A stretch of 64,000 bases of DNA, taken from the NCBI RefSeq assembly GCF_019392335.1, contig NZ_JAHXRQ010000013.1, positions 1 through 64,000 of the forward strand. Direction: 5' to 3'. Origin of the DNA: Mameliella sp. CS4 (GTDB lineage: Bacteria > Pseudomonadota > Alphaproteobacteria > Rhodobacterales > Rhodobacteraceae). Below the pieces are notes generated by a model that saw only the letters and a program-made list of their open reading frames with translations, ran no database searches and was not told where the DNA came from. Below, piece by piece: positions 49,409 through 61,426 of the stretch. How positions within the stretch are numbered: the first letter of the stretch is position 1; each line of letters opens with the position of its first letter. Made by a program: the position numbers and the translations under genes.

Positions 49409-51820
49409 TCAGTGCGCGGTTGCGCCTGCCACCGAATCCTCGGCCTTCTTGGCCGATGCTGCGGCGGCCGCTTCTTCCGCCGCCTCGTCCCATTCTACCG
49501 GCTCGGGCTTGCCGACCAGGGCAATGTCCAGCACCTCGGAGACGTGCTTGACCGGGATGATCTCCAACCCGTTCTTCACGTTGTCCGGCAGTTCGGCCAG
49601 ATCCTTTTCGTTCTCTTCGGGGATGAGAACGGTCTTGATTCCGCCACGCAGGGCCGCCAGCAGTTTTTCCTTCAACCCGCCGATGGGCATGGCGTTGCCG
49701 CGCAGAGAGACCTCGCCGGTCATGGCGATGTCCTTGCGGATGGGGATGCCGGTCAGGACCGAGACAATGGAGGTCACCATCGCCAGACCCGCCGAGGGGC
49801 CGTCCTTGGGCGTCGCGCCATCGGGCACGTGGACGTGGATGTCCAGCTTGTCGAATTTCGGCGGCTTCACCCCGATTTCCGGCGCGATGGACCGAACGTA
49901 GGACGAGGCGGCGTCGATCGACTCCTTCATCACGTCGCCCAGCTTGCCAGTGGTCTTCATCCGGCCCTTGCCCGGCAGTTTCAGCGCCTCGATCTGCAAG
50001 AGATCGCCACCAACCGAGGTATAGGCCAGTCCAGTGACGACACCGACCTGGTTTTCGTCTTCGGCCAGTCCATAGCGGAACTTCCGCACGCCCAGGAAAT
50101 CATCGAGATTGTCCGAGGTCACCGCGACCACATCCGTCTCTTTCTTGACGATCTTGGTCACGGCCTTGCGCGCGCATTTGGCGATCTCGCGTTCAAGGTT
50201 CCGCACGCCAGCCTCGCGGGTGTAGTACCGCACCATATCGGTCAGCGCGCCATCGGTGATCGAGAACTCCTTGGCCTTCAGCCCGTGATTCTTGACCTGC
50301 TTGTCCAGCAAGTGCCGCTTGGCGATCTCGATCTTCTCGTCCTCGGTGTAGCCCGAAAGCGGGATGATCTCCATCCGGTCCAAGAGCGGCCCAGGCATGT
50401 TGTAGCTGTTGGCCGTGGTCACGAACATCACGTTCGACAGGTCGTATTCCACCTCAAGGTAGTGGTCCACGAATGTCCCGTTCTGTTCGGGGTCCAAAAC
50501 CTCCAGCATCGCGCTGGCCGGGTCGCCACGGAAGTCCTGCCCCATCTTGTCGATCTCGTCGAGCAGGATGAGCGGGTTCGTGGTCTTGGCCTTTTTCAGC
50601 GCCTGGATGATCTTGCCGGGCATCGAGCCGATGTAGGTCCGGCGGTGGCCGCGGATCTCGGATTCGTCCCGCACGCCGCCCAGCGAAATGCGGATGAACT
50701 CACGTCCCGTGGCCTTGGCCACCGATTTGCCGAGGCTGGTCTTGCCGACACCCGGAGGGCCGACGAGGCAGAGGATCGGGCCCTTGAGCTTTTTCGAGCG
50801 CGCCTGCACGGCGAGATACTCGACGATCCGCTCCTTGACCTTTTCCAGGCTGTAGTGGTCGTGATCGAGGATTTCCTGAGCCTTGTTCAGGTCCTTCTTC
50901 ACGCGGCTCTTCACGCCCCACGGAATGTTCAGCATCCAGTCGAGGTAGTTGCGCACGACGGTCGCCTCGGCCGACATGGGCGACATGTTCTTGAGCTTCT
51001 TCAGCTCGGCATCGGCCTTTTCCCGGGCTTCCTTGGACAGCTTGGTGCCAGAGATCTTCTCTTCCAGCTCGGCGATTTCGCCTTCGCCGTCCTCGCCATC
51101 GCCCAGCTCCTTCTGAATGGCCTTCATCTGCTCATTCAGGTAATATTCGCGCTGGGTCTTCTCCATCTGCGACTTGACCCGGGTCTTGATCTTTTTCTCG
51201 ACCTGCAGGACAGACAGTTCGCCCTGCATCAGGCCATAGACCTTCTCCAGCCGCTCGCTGATCGAGAGCGTCTCAAGCAATTCCTGCTTTTGCTCCACCT
51301 CGACGCCCAGGTGCCCGGCGACAAGGTCGGCCAGCTGCGCGGGGTCGTTGGCCTCGCCCACGGCGGACAGGGCTTCTTCGGGGATGTTCTTCTTGATCTT
51401 GGAGTAACGCTCGAACTCTTCGCCGACGGTGTGCACCAGCGCCTCGATCGAGGCGGTATCGCCCGGCATCTCGGTCAGGTGCTCAGCCTTAGCTTCGAAA
51501 AAGTTCTCGTTTTCAAGGTATTCGTCGATGCGCACGCGGCTCTGGCCCTCGACCAGCACCTTGACGGTGCCATCGGGCAGTTTCAGCAGCTGCAGCACAT
51601 TGGCCAGCACGCCAGCCTTGTAGATACCGCTGGTGTCCGGATCGTCGTCGGAAGGGTCGATCTGGCTGGCAAGCAGGATCTGCTTGTCATCGTTCATCAC
51701 CTCTTCCAGCGCACGCACGGATTTTTCGCGCCCAACGAAGAGCGGCACAATCATGTGCGGGAACACGACGATGTCGCGCAGCGGCAGCACCGGGTAGGAA
51801 GGATTGAGGGGTTGTTTCAT
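49409..51820 (-). CDS. lon: ATP-dependent protease Lon
   Basis: The 803-residue protein is full-length LonA. It has an N-terminal substrate-binding domain ([26 protein letters not shown]), a coiled-coil middle, AAA+ with Walker [14 protein letters not shown] and Walker [12 protein letters not shown], and the peptidase with TPKDGPSAG (catalytic Ser) and [10 protein letters not shown] (catalytic Lys). The C terminus is extended by about 25 Ala/Glu residues. It degrades misfolded and regulatory proteins in the cytoplasm. ATG 51820 follows CAGGACACGAGC; the open frame continues upstream without family sequence. A sigma32 promoter is seen about 80 bp before the start. Confidence 0.97.
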   Translation of the reverse strand: MKQPLNPSYPVLPLRDIVVFPHMIVPLFVGREKSVRALEEVMNDDKQILLASQIDPSDDDPDTSGIYKAGVLANVLQLLKLPDGTVKVLVEGQSRVRIDEYLENENFFEAKAEHLTEMPGDTASIEALVHTVGEEFERYSKIKKNIPEEALSAVGEANDPAQLADLVAGHLGVEVEQKQELLETLSISERLEKVYGLMQGELSVLQVEKKIKTRVKSQMEKTQREYYLNEQMKAIQKELGDGEDGEGEIAELEEKISGTKLSKEAREKADAELKKLKNMSPMSAEATVVRNYLDWMLNIPWGVKSRVKKDLNKAQEILDHDHYSLEKVKERIVEYLAVQARSKKLKGPILCLVGPPGVGKTSLGKSVAKATGREFIRISLGGVRDESEIRGHRRTYIGSMPGKIIQALKKAKTTNPLILLDEIDKMGQDFRGDPASAMLEVLDPEQNGTFVDHYLEVEYDLSNVMFVTTANSYNMPGPLLDRMEIIPLSGYTEDEKIEIAKRHLLDKQVKNHGLKAKEFSITDGALTDMVRYYTREAGVRNLEREIAKCARKAVTKIVKKETDVVAVTSDNLDDFLGVRKFRYGLAEDENQVGVVTGLAYTSVGGDLLQIEALKLPGKGRMKTTGKLGDVMKESIDAASSYVRSIAPEIGVKPPKFDKLDIHVHVPDGATPKDGPSAGLAMVTSIVSVLTGIPIRKDIAMTGEVSLRGNAMPIGGLKEKLLAALRGGIKTVLIPEENEKDLAELPDNVKNGLEIIPVKHVSEVLDIALVGKPEPVEWDEAAEEAAAAASAKKAEDSVAGATAH

Positions 51821-51898
51821 GCTCGTGTCCTGTTCTTGGCAAGACGTCCCTGCCCCGCTTCGCGGCAGCTTGAGGTCGCCTCCGGTCATGAGGGTCAA

Positions 51899-51926
51899 AG
51901 ATGGGGTTACTGCGCCGGAATTCAAG
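51899..51926 (-). promoter_or_regulatory. Heat-shock (sigma32/RpoH) promoter of lon
   Basis: On the minus strand CTTGAA (rc of 51921-51926), a 14-bp spacer and CCCCATCT (rc of 51899-51906) match the RpoH consensus CTTGAA-N(13-17)-CCCCATnT completely. Transcription would begin near 51892 and give a leader of about 70 bases to the lon ATG. Confidence 0.85.
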
Positions 51927-52186
51927 CACGCACCTCTTCGCCCTGGATGGGCAGCATGACCTTACGCCCCCCGGTGTGCAACCGCCCATTGCGTCCCGGA
52001 CGCGCGCCACGCACGCCATCTGCGGAGAAACCCGCGGGAAACACGGGTCATTCCCAATTCAGGAAATTATACCCGTGCCTGGAAGATCACACAGACCGTA
52101 TCACGTATAAAAAAAACACTCTGCGCAGGCTCGACGCCATTTGGCGTCACCCCTAAGAGCGCGCCATTGCAATTTCAAAGAGCCGA
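51927..52186. other. Divergent intergenic region between lon and the lipoprotein pair
   Basis: Together with 51821-51898 this is a 366-bp gap. Besides the lon promoter it has an A-rich stretch at 52107-52117 and a tight palindrome GACGCCA-TT-TGGCGTC (52133-52148) 40 bp before the lipoprotein start, which could be an operator. No gene is supported. Confidence 0.45.
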
Positions 52187-52711
52187 ATGACGATGAATAT
52201 CCGTTACCTGCCCCTGGCCCTGCCGCTGTTGCTGGCCGCCTGTGTCGACTACGCCGAGGTGAAGACCCCGCCGCAATCCGTCAGCTTTACCCAGAAACGC
52301 GCCCAGGCGGCGGTTCAGGGCTATTCCGAAACCACCTTCCGCAGCTTCCGCAGCACCGCCAAAGGCCGCAAGGACAACCAGGAACTGGTCGGTGTACGCT
52401 GCACCCTGGCCGGGACCGGCTTCAAAGCCGCCTTCGTCACCCCCGCAATCGTCAAGATGCCCGCCTATAAGGGTGCGGCGGACCCGATCACCGTCACCTG
52501 CCGCACCGACAAGGAGCGGACGGACAAGACCGTCAAGCCAATCAACATGACGCTGTTGCGGATGAACCAGTCCTCGACGACCTCGGGCGGGATTCTGGGC
52601 ATTGCCCTGACCGCCGCCGCCAAGGGGATCGCCAAGGCCGCGCGCGATCCGCTCAAGGATGAGTTCAACTACCCGGCAAATATCCACCTGGTGCTGGGGG
52701 TCGAGGATTGA
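52187..52711 (+). CDS. Hypothetical lipoprotein 1
   Basis: The 174-residue protein has a lipoprotein signal (LPLALPLLLAACVD, lipobox cysteine near residue 19), a soluble domain with two further cysteines (VRCTLAG and VTCRTDK), and a hydrophobic stretch near the end (SGGILGIALTAAAKGIAKAARDP). No family is recognised. It is probably attached to the outer or inner membrane. The ATG at 52187 is used; a second ATG two codons on is equally good. The next gene, also a lipoprotein with a similar cysteine pattern, overlaps it by TGATG, so they probably work together. Confidence 0.75.
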   Translation: MTMNIRYLPLALPLLLAACVDYAEVKTPPQSVSFTQKRAQAAVQGYSETTFRSFRSTAKGRKDNQELVGVRCTLAGTGFKAAFVTPAIVKMPAYKGAADPITVTCRTDKERTDKTVKPINMTLLRMNQSSTTSGGILGIALTAAAKGIAKAARDPLKDEFNYPANIHLVLGVED

Positions 52712-53133
52712 TGTCCCTGCGCCTGCTGCTTGTGGCCGCCGTGCTTGCCCTTTCGGCCTGCGCCGCGGACTACGATCCGCCGGCAACGCCGGTGGCGCTG
52801 CCGCCCGAGCCCAGCAAACCTGTCCTTCAACGCGAAACCGTGACCGTCAGCGCCTTTCTGGTTGGCGCCTCGTCCTCTTTGGCGGAACTGAACACCGCGC
52901 GTTGCGAGATCGCGCGCGGAGGGCAGACGGTCACCGTCACGACCCCGGTGATGCTCTCGATCCCGGTCCATGCCGGAGCGCAGGAACCGCTGGACATCGA
53001 CTGCAGCGCACAGATTGGCCCCCGGCTGGCCCGCACGACCCTGCGCCACCTGCCCGAAACGGCCATCGCAGACCCGGCGGATACGGCGTCCCGCCACTAT
53101 CCCGAACAGATCACGATCCGGTTCCGGCAATAG
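52711..53133 (+). CDS. Hypothetical lipoprotein 2
   Basis: The 140-residue protein has a lipoprotein signal (LLLVAAVLALSACAAD, cysteine near residue 17) and a domain with CEIA and DIDC that echoes the two cysteines and the beta-rich VTVTTPVMLSIPVHAG pattern of the preceding lipoprotein (where VTPAIVKMPAYKG occupies the matching place). The two may be distant paralogues. The ATG overlaps the previous stop as TGATG; an in-frame TTG precedes it. A 10-bp hairpin (53141-53166) closes the pair. Confidence 0.73.
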   Translation: MSLRLLLVAAVLALSACAADYDPPATPVALPPEPSKPVLQRETVTVSAFLVGASSSLAELNTARCEIARGGQTVTVTTPVMLSIPVHAGAQEPLDIDCSAQIGPRLARTTLRHLPETAIADPADTASRHYPEQITIRFRQ

Positions 53134-53140
53134 CTCCACG

Positions 53141-53166
53141 CCGCCGCCCGATATACCGGGCGGCGG
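53141..53166 (+). terminator. Hairpin after the lipoprotein pair
   Basis: CCGCCGCCCG (53141-53150), loop ATATAC, CGGGCGGCGG (53157-53166): a perfect 10-bp stem without a T-run. It is probably a terminator or a transcript-end stabiliser. Confidence 0.5.
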
Positions 53167-53356
53167 CGATCCGCCGATATCACCCCTGTATCAATTCCGC
53201 GTCCCGCCTTTGAAAACAAAGCATTTTCAATTGGAAAGAGGCATTCCCACGGCAGCAATTGTCAAGAAAGCTTCATTTTACTTCCCCGGTTGTGCACCCT
53301 ACGGGCAAACGTTAATGCGGCTTTGAGCGCGCGAAAACATCCATGAGGAGACCCCG

Positions 53357-54574
53357 ATGCGTATCGCGATCCTTGGCGGCGACGGATTCGTCGGCTGGCC
53401 CACCTGTCTGCATCTTTCGGCCCAGGGGCACGAGGTGCATATCCTCGACAACCTGTCCCGGCGCTGGATCGATACCGAACTCGGCGTGCAGTCCCTGACC
53501 CCGATGGATTCGATCCAGGAGCGTTGCCGCATCTGGAAGGACGTCACCGGAGAGACCATCCATTTCCACCTGCTCGACCTCGCCAATGAGTACGAGCGCC
53601 TGAAGCAATGGATGGGCGAACATCGTCCCGAGGCGGTGATCCATTTCGCCGAACAGCGCGCCGCGCCCTATTCGATGAAAACCGACCGCCACAAGGTCTA
53701 CACCGTCAACAACAACACCAATGCGACGCATAACCTGCTGGCCGCAATGGTGGAATCGGGCATCGACGCACATCTGGTGCACCTCGGCACGATGGGCGTC
53801 TACGGCTATTCCTCGGTCGGCGCGCCGATCCCCGAAGGCTACCTGGACGTGACCATCGACACGCCCAACGGTCCGAAAGAGCAGGAAATCCTCTACCCGA
53901 CGCGCCCCGGCTCTGTCTACCACATGACCAAGAGCCTCGATCAGATCCTGTTCCAGTTCTACGCCCAGAACGACGGGTTGCGAATCACGGACCTGCACCA
54001 GGGCATCGTCTGGGGCACGCACACCGACCAGACCCGCCGCCACGAACAGCTGATCAACCGGTTCGACTATGACGGCGACTATGGCACGGTGCTGAACCGT
54101 TTCCTGATCCAGGCCGCCATCGGTTATCCGCTGACCGTGCACGGCACCGGCGGGCAGACACGGGCCTTCATCCACATCCAGGATTCGGTGCGCTGCATCG
54201 AACTGGCGCTGGCGGATGCGCCGGAGCGGGGCGACCGCGTCAAGATCTTCAACCAGATGACCGAGACGCACCGCGTCCGCGACCTGGCACAAAAGGTGGC
54301 GGAATTGACCGGAGCGGAGGTGAAATACCTGCCCAACCCGCGCAAGGAAGCGCCCGAGAACGACCTGATCGTCAAGAACGACCAGTTCCTGGCCCTGGGC
54401 CTGAACCCGACGACACTGGCCGAAGGCCTGCTGTCCGAAGTCGTGGACGTGGCGAAGAAATACGCCCACCGGATCGACCGGTCGCGCGTGGCCGCCGTTT
54501 CGGCCTGGACCAAGGACATCGCGGCCAAGGTCGACCATGACCCCGAGGGCAAGGCGCTGCGGTCCGTGTCGTGA
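53357..54574 (+). CDS. sqdB: UDP-sulfoquinovose synthase
   Basis: The 405-residue SDR-type enzyme begins with the NAD motif RIAILGGDGFVGWPTCLHLS and has the SqdB-specific segments DNLSRRWIDTELGVQSLTP, IHFAEQRAAPYSM, HLGTMGVYGY, YHMTKSLDQ (with Tyr-x3-Lys shifted as YHMTK), and GIVWGTHTDQT. It joins sulfite to UDP-glucose to give UDP-sulfoquinovose, the head-group donor for the sulfolipid SQDG. A GAGGAG site precedes ATG. The downstream sqdD and sqdC genes overlap in sequence (GTGA and ATGA), forming the Rhodobacter-type sqdBDC operon. Confidence 0.95.
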   Translation: MRIAILGGDGFVGWPTCLHLSAQGHEVHILDNLSRRWIDTELGVQSLTPMDSIQERCRIWKDVTGETIHFHLLDLANEYERLKQWMGEHRPEAVIHFAEQRAAPYSMKTDRHKVYTVNNNTNATHNLLAAMVESGIDAHLVHLGTMGVYGYSSVGAPIPEGYLDVTIDTPNGPKEQEILYPTRPGSVYHMTKSLDQILFQFYAQNDGLRITDLHQGIVWGTHTDQTRRHEQLINRFDYDGDYGTVLNRFLIQAAIGYPLTVHGTGGQTRAFIHIQDSVRCIELALADAPERGDRVKIFNQMTETHRVRDLAQKVAELTGAEVKYLPNPRKEAPENDLIVKNDQFLALGLNPTTLAEGLLSEVVDVAKKYAHRIDRSRVAAVSAWTKDIAAKVDHDPEGKALRSVS

Positions 54575-55365
54575 AACTTGCCTATGTGACATTGGTGACC
54601 AACGCGGATTTTGCGTTGGGCGCCAAGGCATTGCTGCACTCTCTTGATGCGACGGGCACAACGGCGGAGCGCGTCGTCCTGCACACCGGCGGCGCCCCTG
54701 CCGAGGCTTTGGCGCCGCTCGCCGCCCTTGGCGCGCGACTGGTGGAAACCGACCTCCTGCCCACCTCGGAGGGTTTCAACGCCGCCCACGCGCGGGAGGC
54801 CCTGCATGGGGCCGCGCCCTTCACCAAGGGCGAAAAGCCGGCTTTCCACACGCCGCTCGACAATTTCTGCAAGCTGCGTCTCTGGCAGCTGGACTATGAC
54901 CGTGTCGTCTTTCTGGATGCCGATACGCTGGTCCTGCGCAATATCGACAGGCTCTTCGACTTCCCCGAGTTCTGCGCGGCGCCGAACGTCTACGAAAGCC
55001 TCGGTGATTTTCACCGGATGAACTCCGGTGTCTTCACCGCGCGCCCGTCCGAGGCCACCTTCGACGCCATGATGGCCCGTCTCGACACCCCCGGCGCCTT
55101 CTGGCGGCGCACGGATCAGACCTTCCTGCAGGACTACTTTCCCGATTGGCACGGGTTGCCCGTCACGTTCAACACGCTGCAATACGTCTGGTTCAACATG
55201 CCCACGCTCTGGAACTGGGACTCGATCAAGGTCCTGCATTTCCAGTATGAAAAACCCTGGCAGGACCACGCCAAGGCCGACCGGCTGCGCCCGCTGATCG
55301 ACCTCTGGCGCGCTTATGCGGCAGGCCGGACACCCGACCTGTCCAGCCTGCCAAACCCCTCATGA
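54571..55365 (+). CDS. sqdD: Glycogenin-like glycosyltransferase SqdD
   Basis: The 264-residue GT8-type enzyme has YVTLVTNADFALGAKALLHSL at the start, the metal-binding DxD in VVFLDADTLVLRN, and the acceptor-side HRMNSGVFTARPS and WRRTDQTFLQDYF. In Rhodobacter sphaeroides SqdD is needed for SQDG synthesis and is proposed to use UDP-sulfoquinovose. The GTG start overlaps the sqdB stop as GTGA. The sequence and operon order together make the assignment firm. Confidence 0.92.
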   Translation: MKLAYVTLVTNADFALGAKALLHSLDATGTTAERVVLHTGGAPAEALAPLAALGARLVETDLLPTSEGFNAAHAREALHGAAPFTKGEKPAFHTPLDNFCKLRLWQLDYDRVVFLDADTLVLRNIDRLFDFPEFCAAPNVYESLGDFHRMNSGVFTARPSEATFDAMMARLDTPGAFWRRTDQTFLQDYFPDWHGLPVTFNTLQYVWFNMPTLWNWDSIKVLHFQYEKPWQDHAKADRLRPLIDLWRAYAAGRTPDLSSLPNPS

Positions 55366-56219
55366 TCGCGCTGACCGGCGCCTCCGGCCTCGTGGGCCGC
55401 TTTCTGCTGGCGGGCCTGCCCGGCCCAGTCACCGTGTTGGGCCGCCGTGCCCTGCCCGGCCATGATTTCCGCCCCTGGGACCTGTGCGGCCCGGCGCCGG
55501 ACCTGGCAGGGGTCGACACGCTGATCCACGCCGCGTTTTCCCATGTCCCGGGGCGCTACCGCGGTGGCGAAGGCGACGACCCGCGCGGCTTCCTGCAGGC
55601 CAATCTCGACGGCACGAGGCATCTCTTCGATGCCGCCGCCGAGGCGGGCGTCACGCGCATCCAGTTCCTGTCGTCCCGGGCGGTCTTCGACGGCGCGCCC
55701 GAGGGCACCCCTCTCACCGAGGACACCCCCCCTGACCCCGCCTCGCTCTATGGTCAGGTCAAAGCGGCGGCAGAGGCGCATCTCTCGGCCCTGCCGCTGA
55801 CCGGGCAGAGCCTGCGCGCCACAGGCGTCTACGGCCCCGGCCCGGACCATAAGTGGCAGGACCTCTTCGCCGACTACCTCGCAGGCCGGCCCATCGCGCC
55901 CCGCCGTGGCACCGAGATCCATGGCGCCGACCTCGCCGACGCTGCCCTCCTCCTGCTGGAAAGCCGCGAGACCGGCGCCTTCCACCTCTCCGACCTGCTG
56001 CTCGACCGCCACGACCTGCTGACCGAGGTCCAACGCCTCACGACCTGCCCGCACCCGCCGCCCGACCCCAGCACAGGCCCGGTCAACCCGCTCATCTGCG
56101 CCCGCCTGCCCGCCCTGGGCTGGCGCCCCGGCGGCATGGCCCGCCTGCGCGCCGACCTGCCCGCGATGTTCCAGACGCCCGGCCCGAAGAGCCTGTTTCC
56201 CGGAGCCGTCCATCGCTGA
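55362..56219 (+). CDS. sqdC: SqdC-like reductase/epimerase family protein
   Basis: The 285-residue SDR protein has an N-terminal Rossmann motif (LTGASGLVGRFLLAGL), FLSSRAVFDGAPEG, and YGQVKAAAEAHL carrying the Tyr-x3-Lys pair. In Rhodobacter the third gene of the sqd operon, sqdC, affects how sulfoquinovose is channelled (mutants leak sulfoquinovosyl-dihydroxyacetone), so a reductase or epimerase role in sulfolipid head-group handling is expected. Its start overlaps sqdD by ATGA. A long perfect palindrome follows the stop. Confidence 0.87.
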   Translation: MIALTGASGLVGRFLLAGLPGPVTVLGRRALPGHDFRPWDLCGPAPDLAGVDTLIHAAFSHVPGRYRGGEGDDPRGFLQANLDGTRHLFDAAAEAGVTRIQFLSSRAVFDGAPEGTPLTEDTPPDPASLYGQVKAAAEAHLSALPLTGQSLRATGVYGPGPDHKWQDLFADYLAGRPIAPRRGTEIHGADLADAALLLLESRETGAFHLSDLLLDRHDLLTEVQRLTTCPHPPPDPSTGPVNPLICARLPALGWRPGGMARLRADLPAMFQTPGPKSLFPGAVHR

Positions 56220-56230
56220 TGCCGATCAGA

Positions 56231-56307
56231 GGTAAACGGCGGCGCGGTGCAAGGGGGCGCAGCCCCGCCGTCAGGCGGCTTGCCCTTGCACCGCGCCGCC
56301 GTTTGCC
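56231..56307. repeat. 77-bp long hairpin after sqdC
   Basis: Left arm AAACGGCGGCGCGGTGCAAG-GG (56234-56255) and right arm CCCTTGCACCGCGCCGCC-GTTT (56283-56304) are perfect 22-bp complements, extended to 25 bp with one G-T pair. The 27-base loop has its own CCGCC-GTCA-GGCGG stem and a GGCGCAGCC core. It lies between converging genes and directly before repeat copy B. Confidence 0.85.
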
Positions 56308-56353
56308 TCAGGCATCTTTCAGCGTTGGGCGGTTCCGGGGGACAGGCACGGCC

Positions 56354-56453
56354 CTGTTTCCTGGTGAGTCCGGAAGCTTTCCAACACGCGCAGCGTGAGG
56401 GCAGGGTCGGCGGGCGGGCGCCTTTGCGGCGCAGCCGCAAACAGTCCCGCTCC
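56354..56453. repeat. Dispersed intergenic element, copy B
   Basis: This is the homologue of 10099-10197. It has CTGTTTCC-TGGTGAGTCC-GGAAG, hairpin CACGC-GCA-GCGTG (56385-56397), the shared GGGTCGGCGGGCGGGCG, and hairpin TTTGCGGC-GCA-GCCGCAAA (56423-56441), ending CAGTCCCGCTCC. The first hairpin differs in sequence from copy A but keeps its pairing, as does the second. Confidence 0.75.
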
Positions 56454-56476
56454 GACGGCCCACCAAATGCCCGCCT

Positions 56477-57238
56477 TCACATGAAGGAACAGGGCGGACC
56501 GCGATCCAGCGGCTCCTCGATGGTCACTTCCGTCGGGCGCCAGTCGAAGATCGCCAGTGCCTGCCCGCCATCGAACCCGATGAACAAGGTCCCCGTCTCT
56601 GGCTGCAAGGCCACCCCTTCGGCGTCATAGCCCCAGGCCGACAGCGGCGTGACCGAAATCACCCGCCCGTCCGGCGCCAGTTCGAACAGCGCGTTCAGCC
56701 CCTCGTTGTCATCCACCACCAGGATATTACCCGAGTAAGGATCGCGCGCGACGCCCTGCGGCTCGACCATCGGCGGATCGAACCGGTCGCCCCAAAGCTC
56801 CATCAGGACTGTCCCGTCCGGCGCTACCCTCATCAGCCGCGACGGGTCGTCCTCCACCACCAGGAAAGTCCCGTCCACATCCCGGTGCATCCCTTCGGTA
56901 TCGCGGATCGTCGCGCTGAGCGAAAACACCGCCTCCAGCGCGCGGCCCGTCCGGTCGAGCCACTGGAAGTCGCCCCATCCGTTGGCGATCAGCACGCCGT
57001 CCTCGGCCACGGTGACCGAGCGCACATAGCCCATGTCGGTTTCGAACCGCAGGATCTCGCGCCCGCCGGGCGACAGCAGTACCAGGTCCGAGTTTTCGCT
57101 CGCGACCCAGACGCCACAGACCTGCGCATCATAGGCAAGGCTCACCGCCCGGACGCCGGGAAAGGTTTCCAGGTGGCGCAATTCCGCCGCGGCGCTTCCC
57201 GCCACGACCATCGTCAGGACCAGACCCCAAGCACGCAT
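56477..57238 (-). CDS. Secreted beta-propeller protein (SdiA-regulated/NHL-like)
   Basis: The 253-residue protein has a signal peptide (LVLTMVVAGSAAAEL) and then repeated beta-sheet blades such as VRSVTVAEDGVLIANGWGDFQWLDRTG, DGTFLVVEDDPSRLMRVAPDGTVL, and PYSGNILVVDDNEGLNALFELAPDGRVI. This pattern matches SdiA-regulated/NHL-type propellers, which are binding scaffolds or lactonase-like enzymes. No catalytic residues are assigned. ATG 57238 follows GAGAGGGAACG. It converges on sqdC across two intergenic repeats and lies 70 bp after tgt, on the same strand. Confidence 0.8.
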   Translation of the reverse strand: MRAWGLVLTMVVAGSAAAELRHLETFPGVRAVSLAYDAQVCGVWVASENSDLVLLSPGGREILRFETDMGYVRSVTVAEDGVLIANGWGDFQWLDRTGRALEAVFSLSATIRDTEGMHRDVDGTFLVVEDDPSRLMRVAPDGTVLMELWGDRFDPPMVEPQGVARDPYSGNILVVDDNEGLNALFELAPDGRVISVTPLSAWGYDAEGVALQPETGTLFIGFDGGQALAIFDWRPTEVTIEEPLDRGPPCSFM

Positions 57239-57307
57239 CGTTCCCTCTCTCGGCCACCCGGAAAAGGATGGCACGCGGGCCGCACGCTTCAAGTCATGGG
57301 CAGCGGA

Positions 57308-60275
<2,968 letters not shown>

Positions 60276-60279
<4 letters not shown>

Positions 60280-61226
60280 TCCGCTGGGGCACGGTCACGA
60301 CAGTCAAGGCGCCGCTGAGGGCGATCCTGAACTTCGCCGCCTGGCACCTCGAACTGGGGGCGCACCGGCTGTATGTCTACCTTGATGAGCCCGCGCCAGA
60401 GACTTTCGCCACGCTCAAAGCGCATCCGAAAATCCGCGTGGTCACCACCGATGACGCCTGGTGGGCCAAGCGCAACGGGCGGCCCGAGAAACACCAGGCG
60501 CGACAGGCCGCCAATGCGCGGCACGCCAACAACCGCAAGCCAGAGATCGACTGGCTGGCGCATATCGACGTGGACGAGTTCCTCTTGCCCGCCTCCCCGG
60601 TGGGTGAGCAACTGGCCGCCCTGCCCGAGGATGCGCTCTGCGCCCGAATCCGCCCAGTAGAGGCGCTGGCGCCGGGCAGCGGCACCGCGCCGGGCGAAAC
60701 TGCCTTCAAGGCCTTCCACCTCGACCAGGCCGCCCGCCAGCGGGCGGCGGGCGCCTGTTTTCCCACCTGGGGACGGCAGCTTTCGGGCGGCTTCCTCAGC
60801 CATGTCGCGGGCAAGCTGTTCTTTCGCCCCGGCACCAAGGGACTGCAGGTCAGGATTCACAACGTGATCCTGAACGGGAATCACAATCCCGGACAGGTCC
60901 CCCTGCCCGGGATCGAACTGGGCCATTTCCATGCCGACAGCTGGGATCATTTCCTGGCCTCTTACCGGTTCCGCCTGTCCCGCGGGTCCTACCGTGCCGA
61001 GCTGAAACCGCAGGTGCGTCAGGCGGATGCGGTCAATCTTCATGACCTGTTCCGGGGCATCGAGGGCGCGGGCGGCGAACCCGCGCTGCGCGCCTTTTTC
61101 GACGAAGTCTGCGTGGCCGACCGCGCTCTTTGCGACCGGCTGGAGGCGCACGACCTGTTGCGTCGGCATGTCATGGATCTGGACAGGCTGCGCACACAGC
61201 ATTTTCCGGGGGTCAGTCCGGGCTGA
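60276..61226 (+). CDS. Glycosyltransferase family 2-like protein, paralogue of the preceding gene
   Basis: The 316-residue protein matches residues 265-575 of its neighbour: RWGTVTTVKAPLRAILNFAAWHLELGAHRLYVYLDEP, then HIDVDEFLLPASPV with the D-x-D-E metal site, QLSGGFLSHVAGKLFFRPG, and HFHADSWDHFLASYRFRLSRGSY. It lacks the extra N-terminal domain. The GTG start overlaps the upstream stop as GTGA, so the two are made together and may form a heteromeric enzyme or act in sequence. Confidence 0.82.
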
Positions 61227-61294
61227 CACCTGGGCATTGTCGCCATTCAGGAAACCGGATGCACCACCTCCTGCCACGTCGGTGCAAGCTTTGA

Positions 61295-61323
61295 TTGACG
61301 TTTCAAAGAGTTTTGACTATGGC
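61295..61323 (+). promoter_or_regulatory. Putative sigma70 promoter of rhlE
   Basis: TTGACG (61295-61300), a 17-bp spacer and TATGGC (61318-61323) lie about 100 bp upstream of rhlE. The leader would be about 95 bases long, as is common for cold-regulated helicase genes, but no cold-shock element is identified. Confidence 0.45.
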
Positions 61324-61426
61324 AGGCCACAGTACGGGGATGAACGCATTGCCACCGGGCCATACGGGTCCGCTCCCCATCAGATGCGCGGGCCAGGCAA
61401 AGTGTCCGCAAACCAATCGGACATAA

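Noticed and set aside
49412..52156. A 914-codon open frame on the plus strand opposite lon
   Set aside because: It is the antisense shadow of lon; GC-rich third positions keep the opposite frame free of stops. Composition is dominated by His, Arg, Leu and Gly, and no family is seen.
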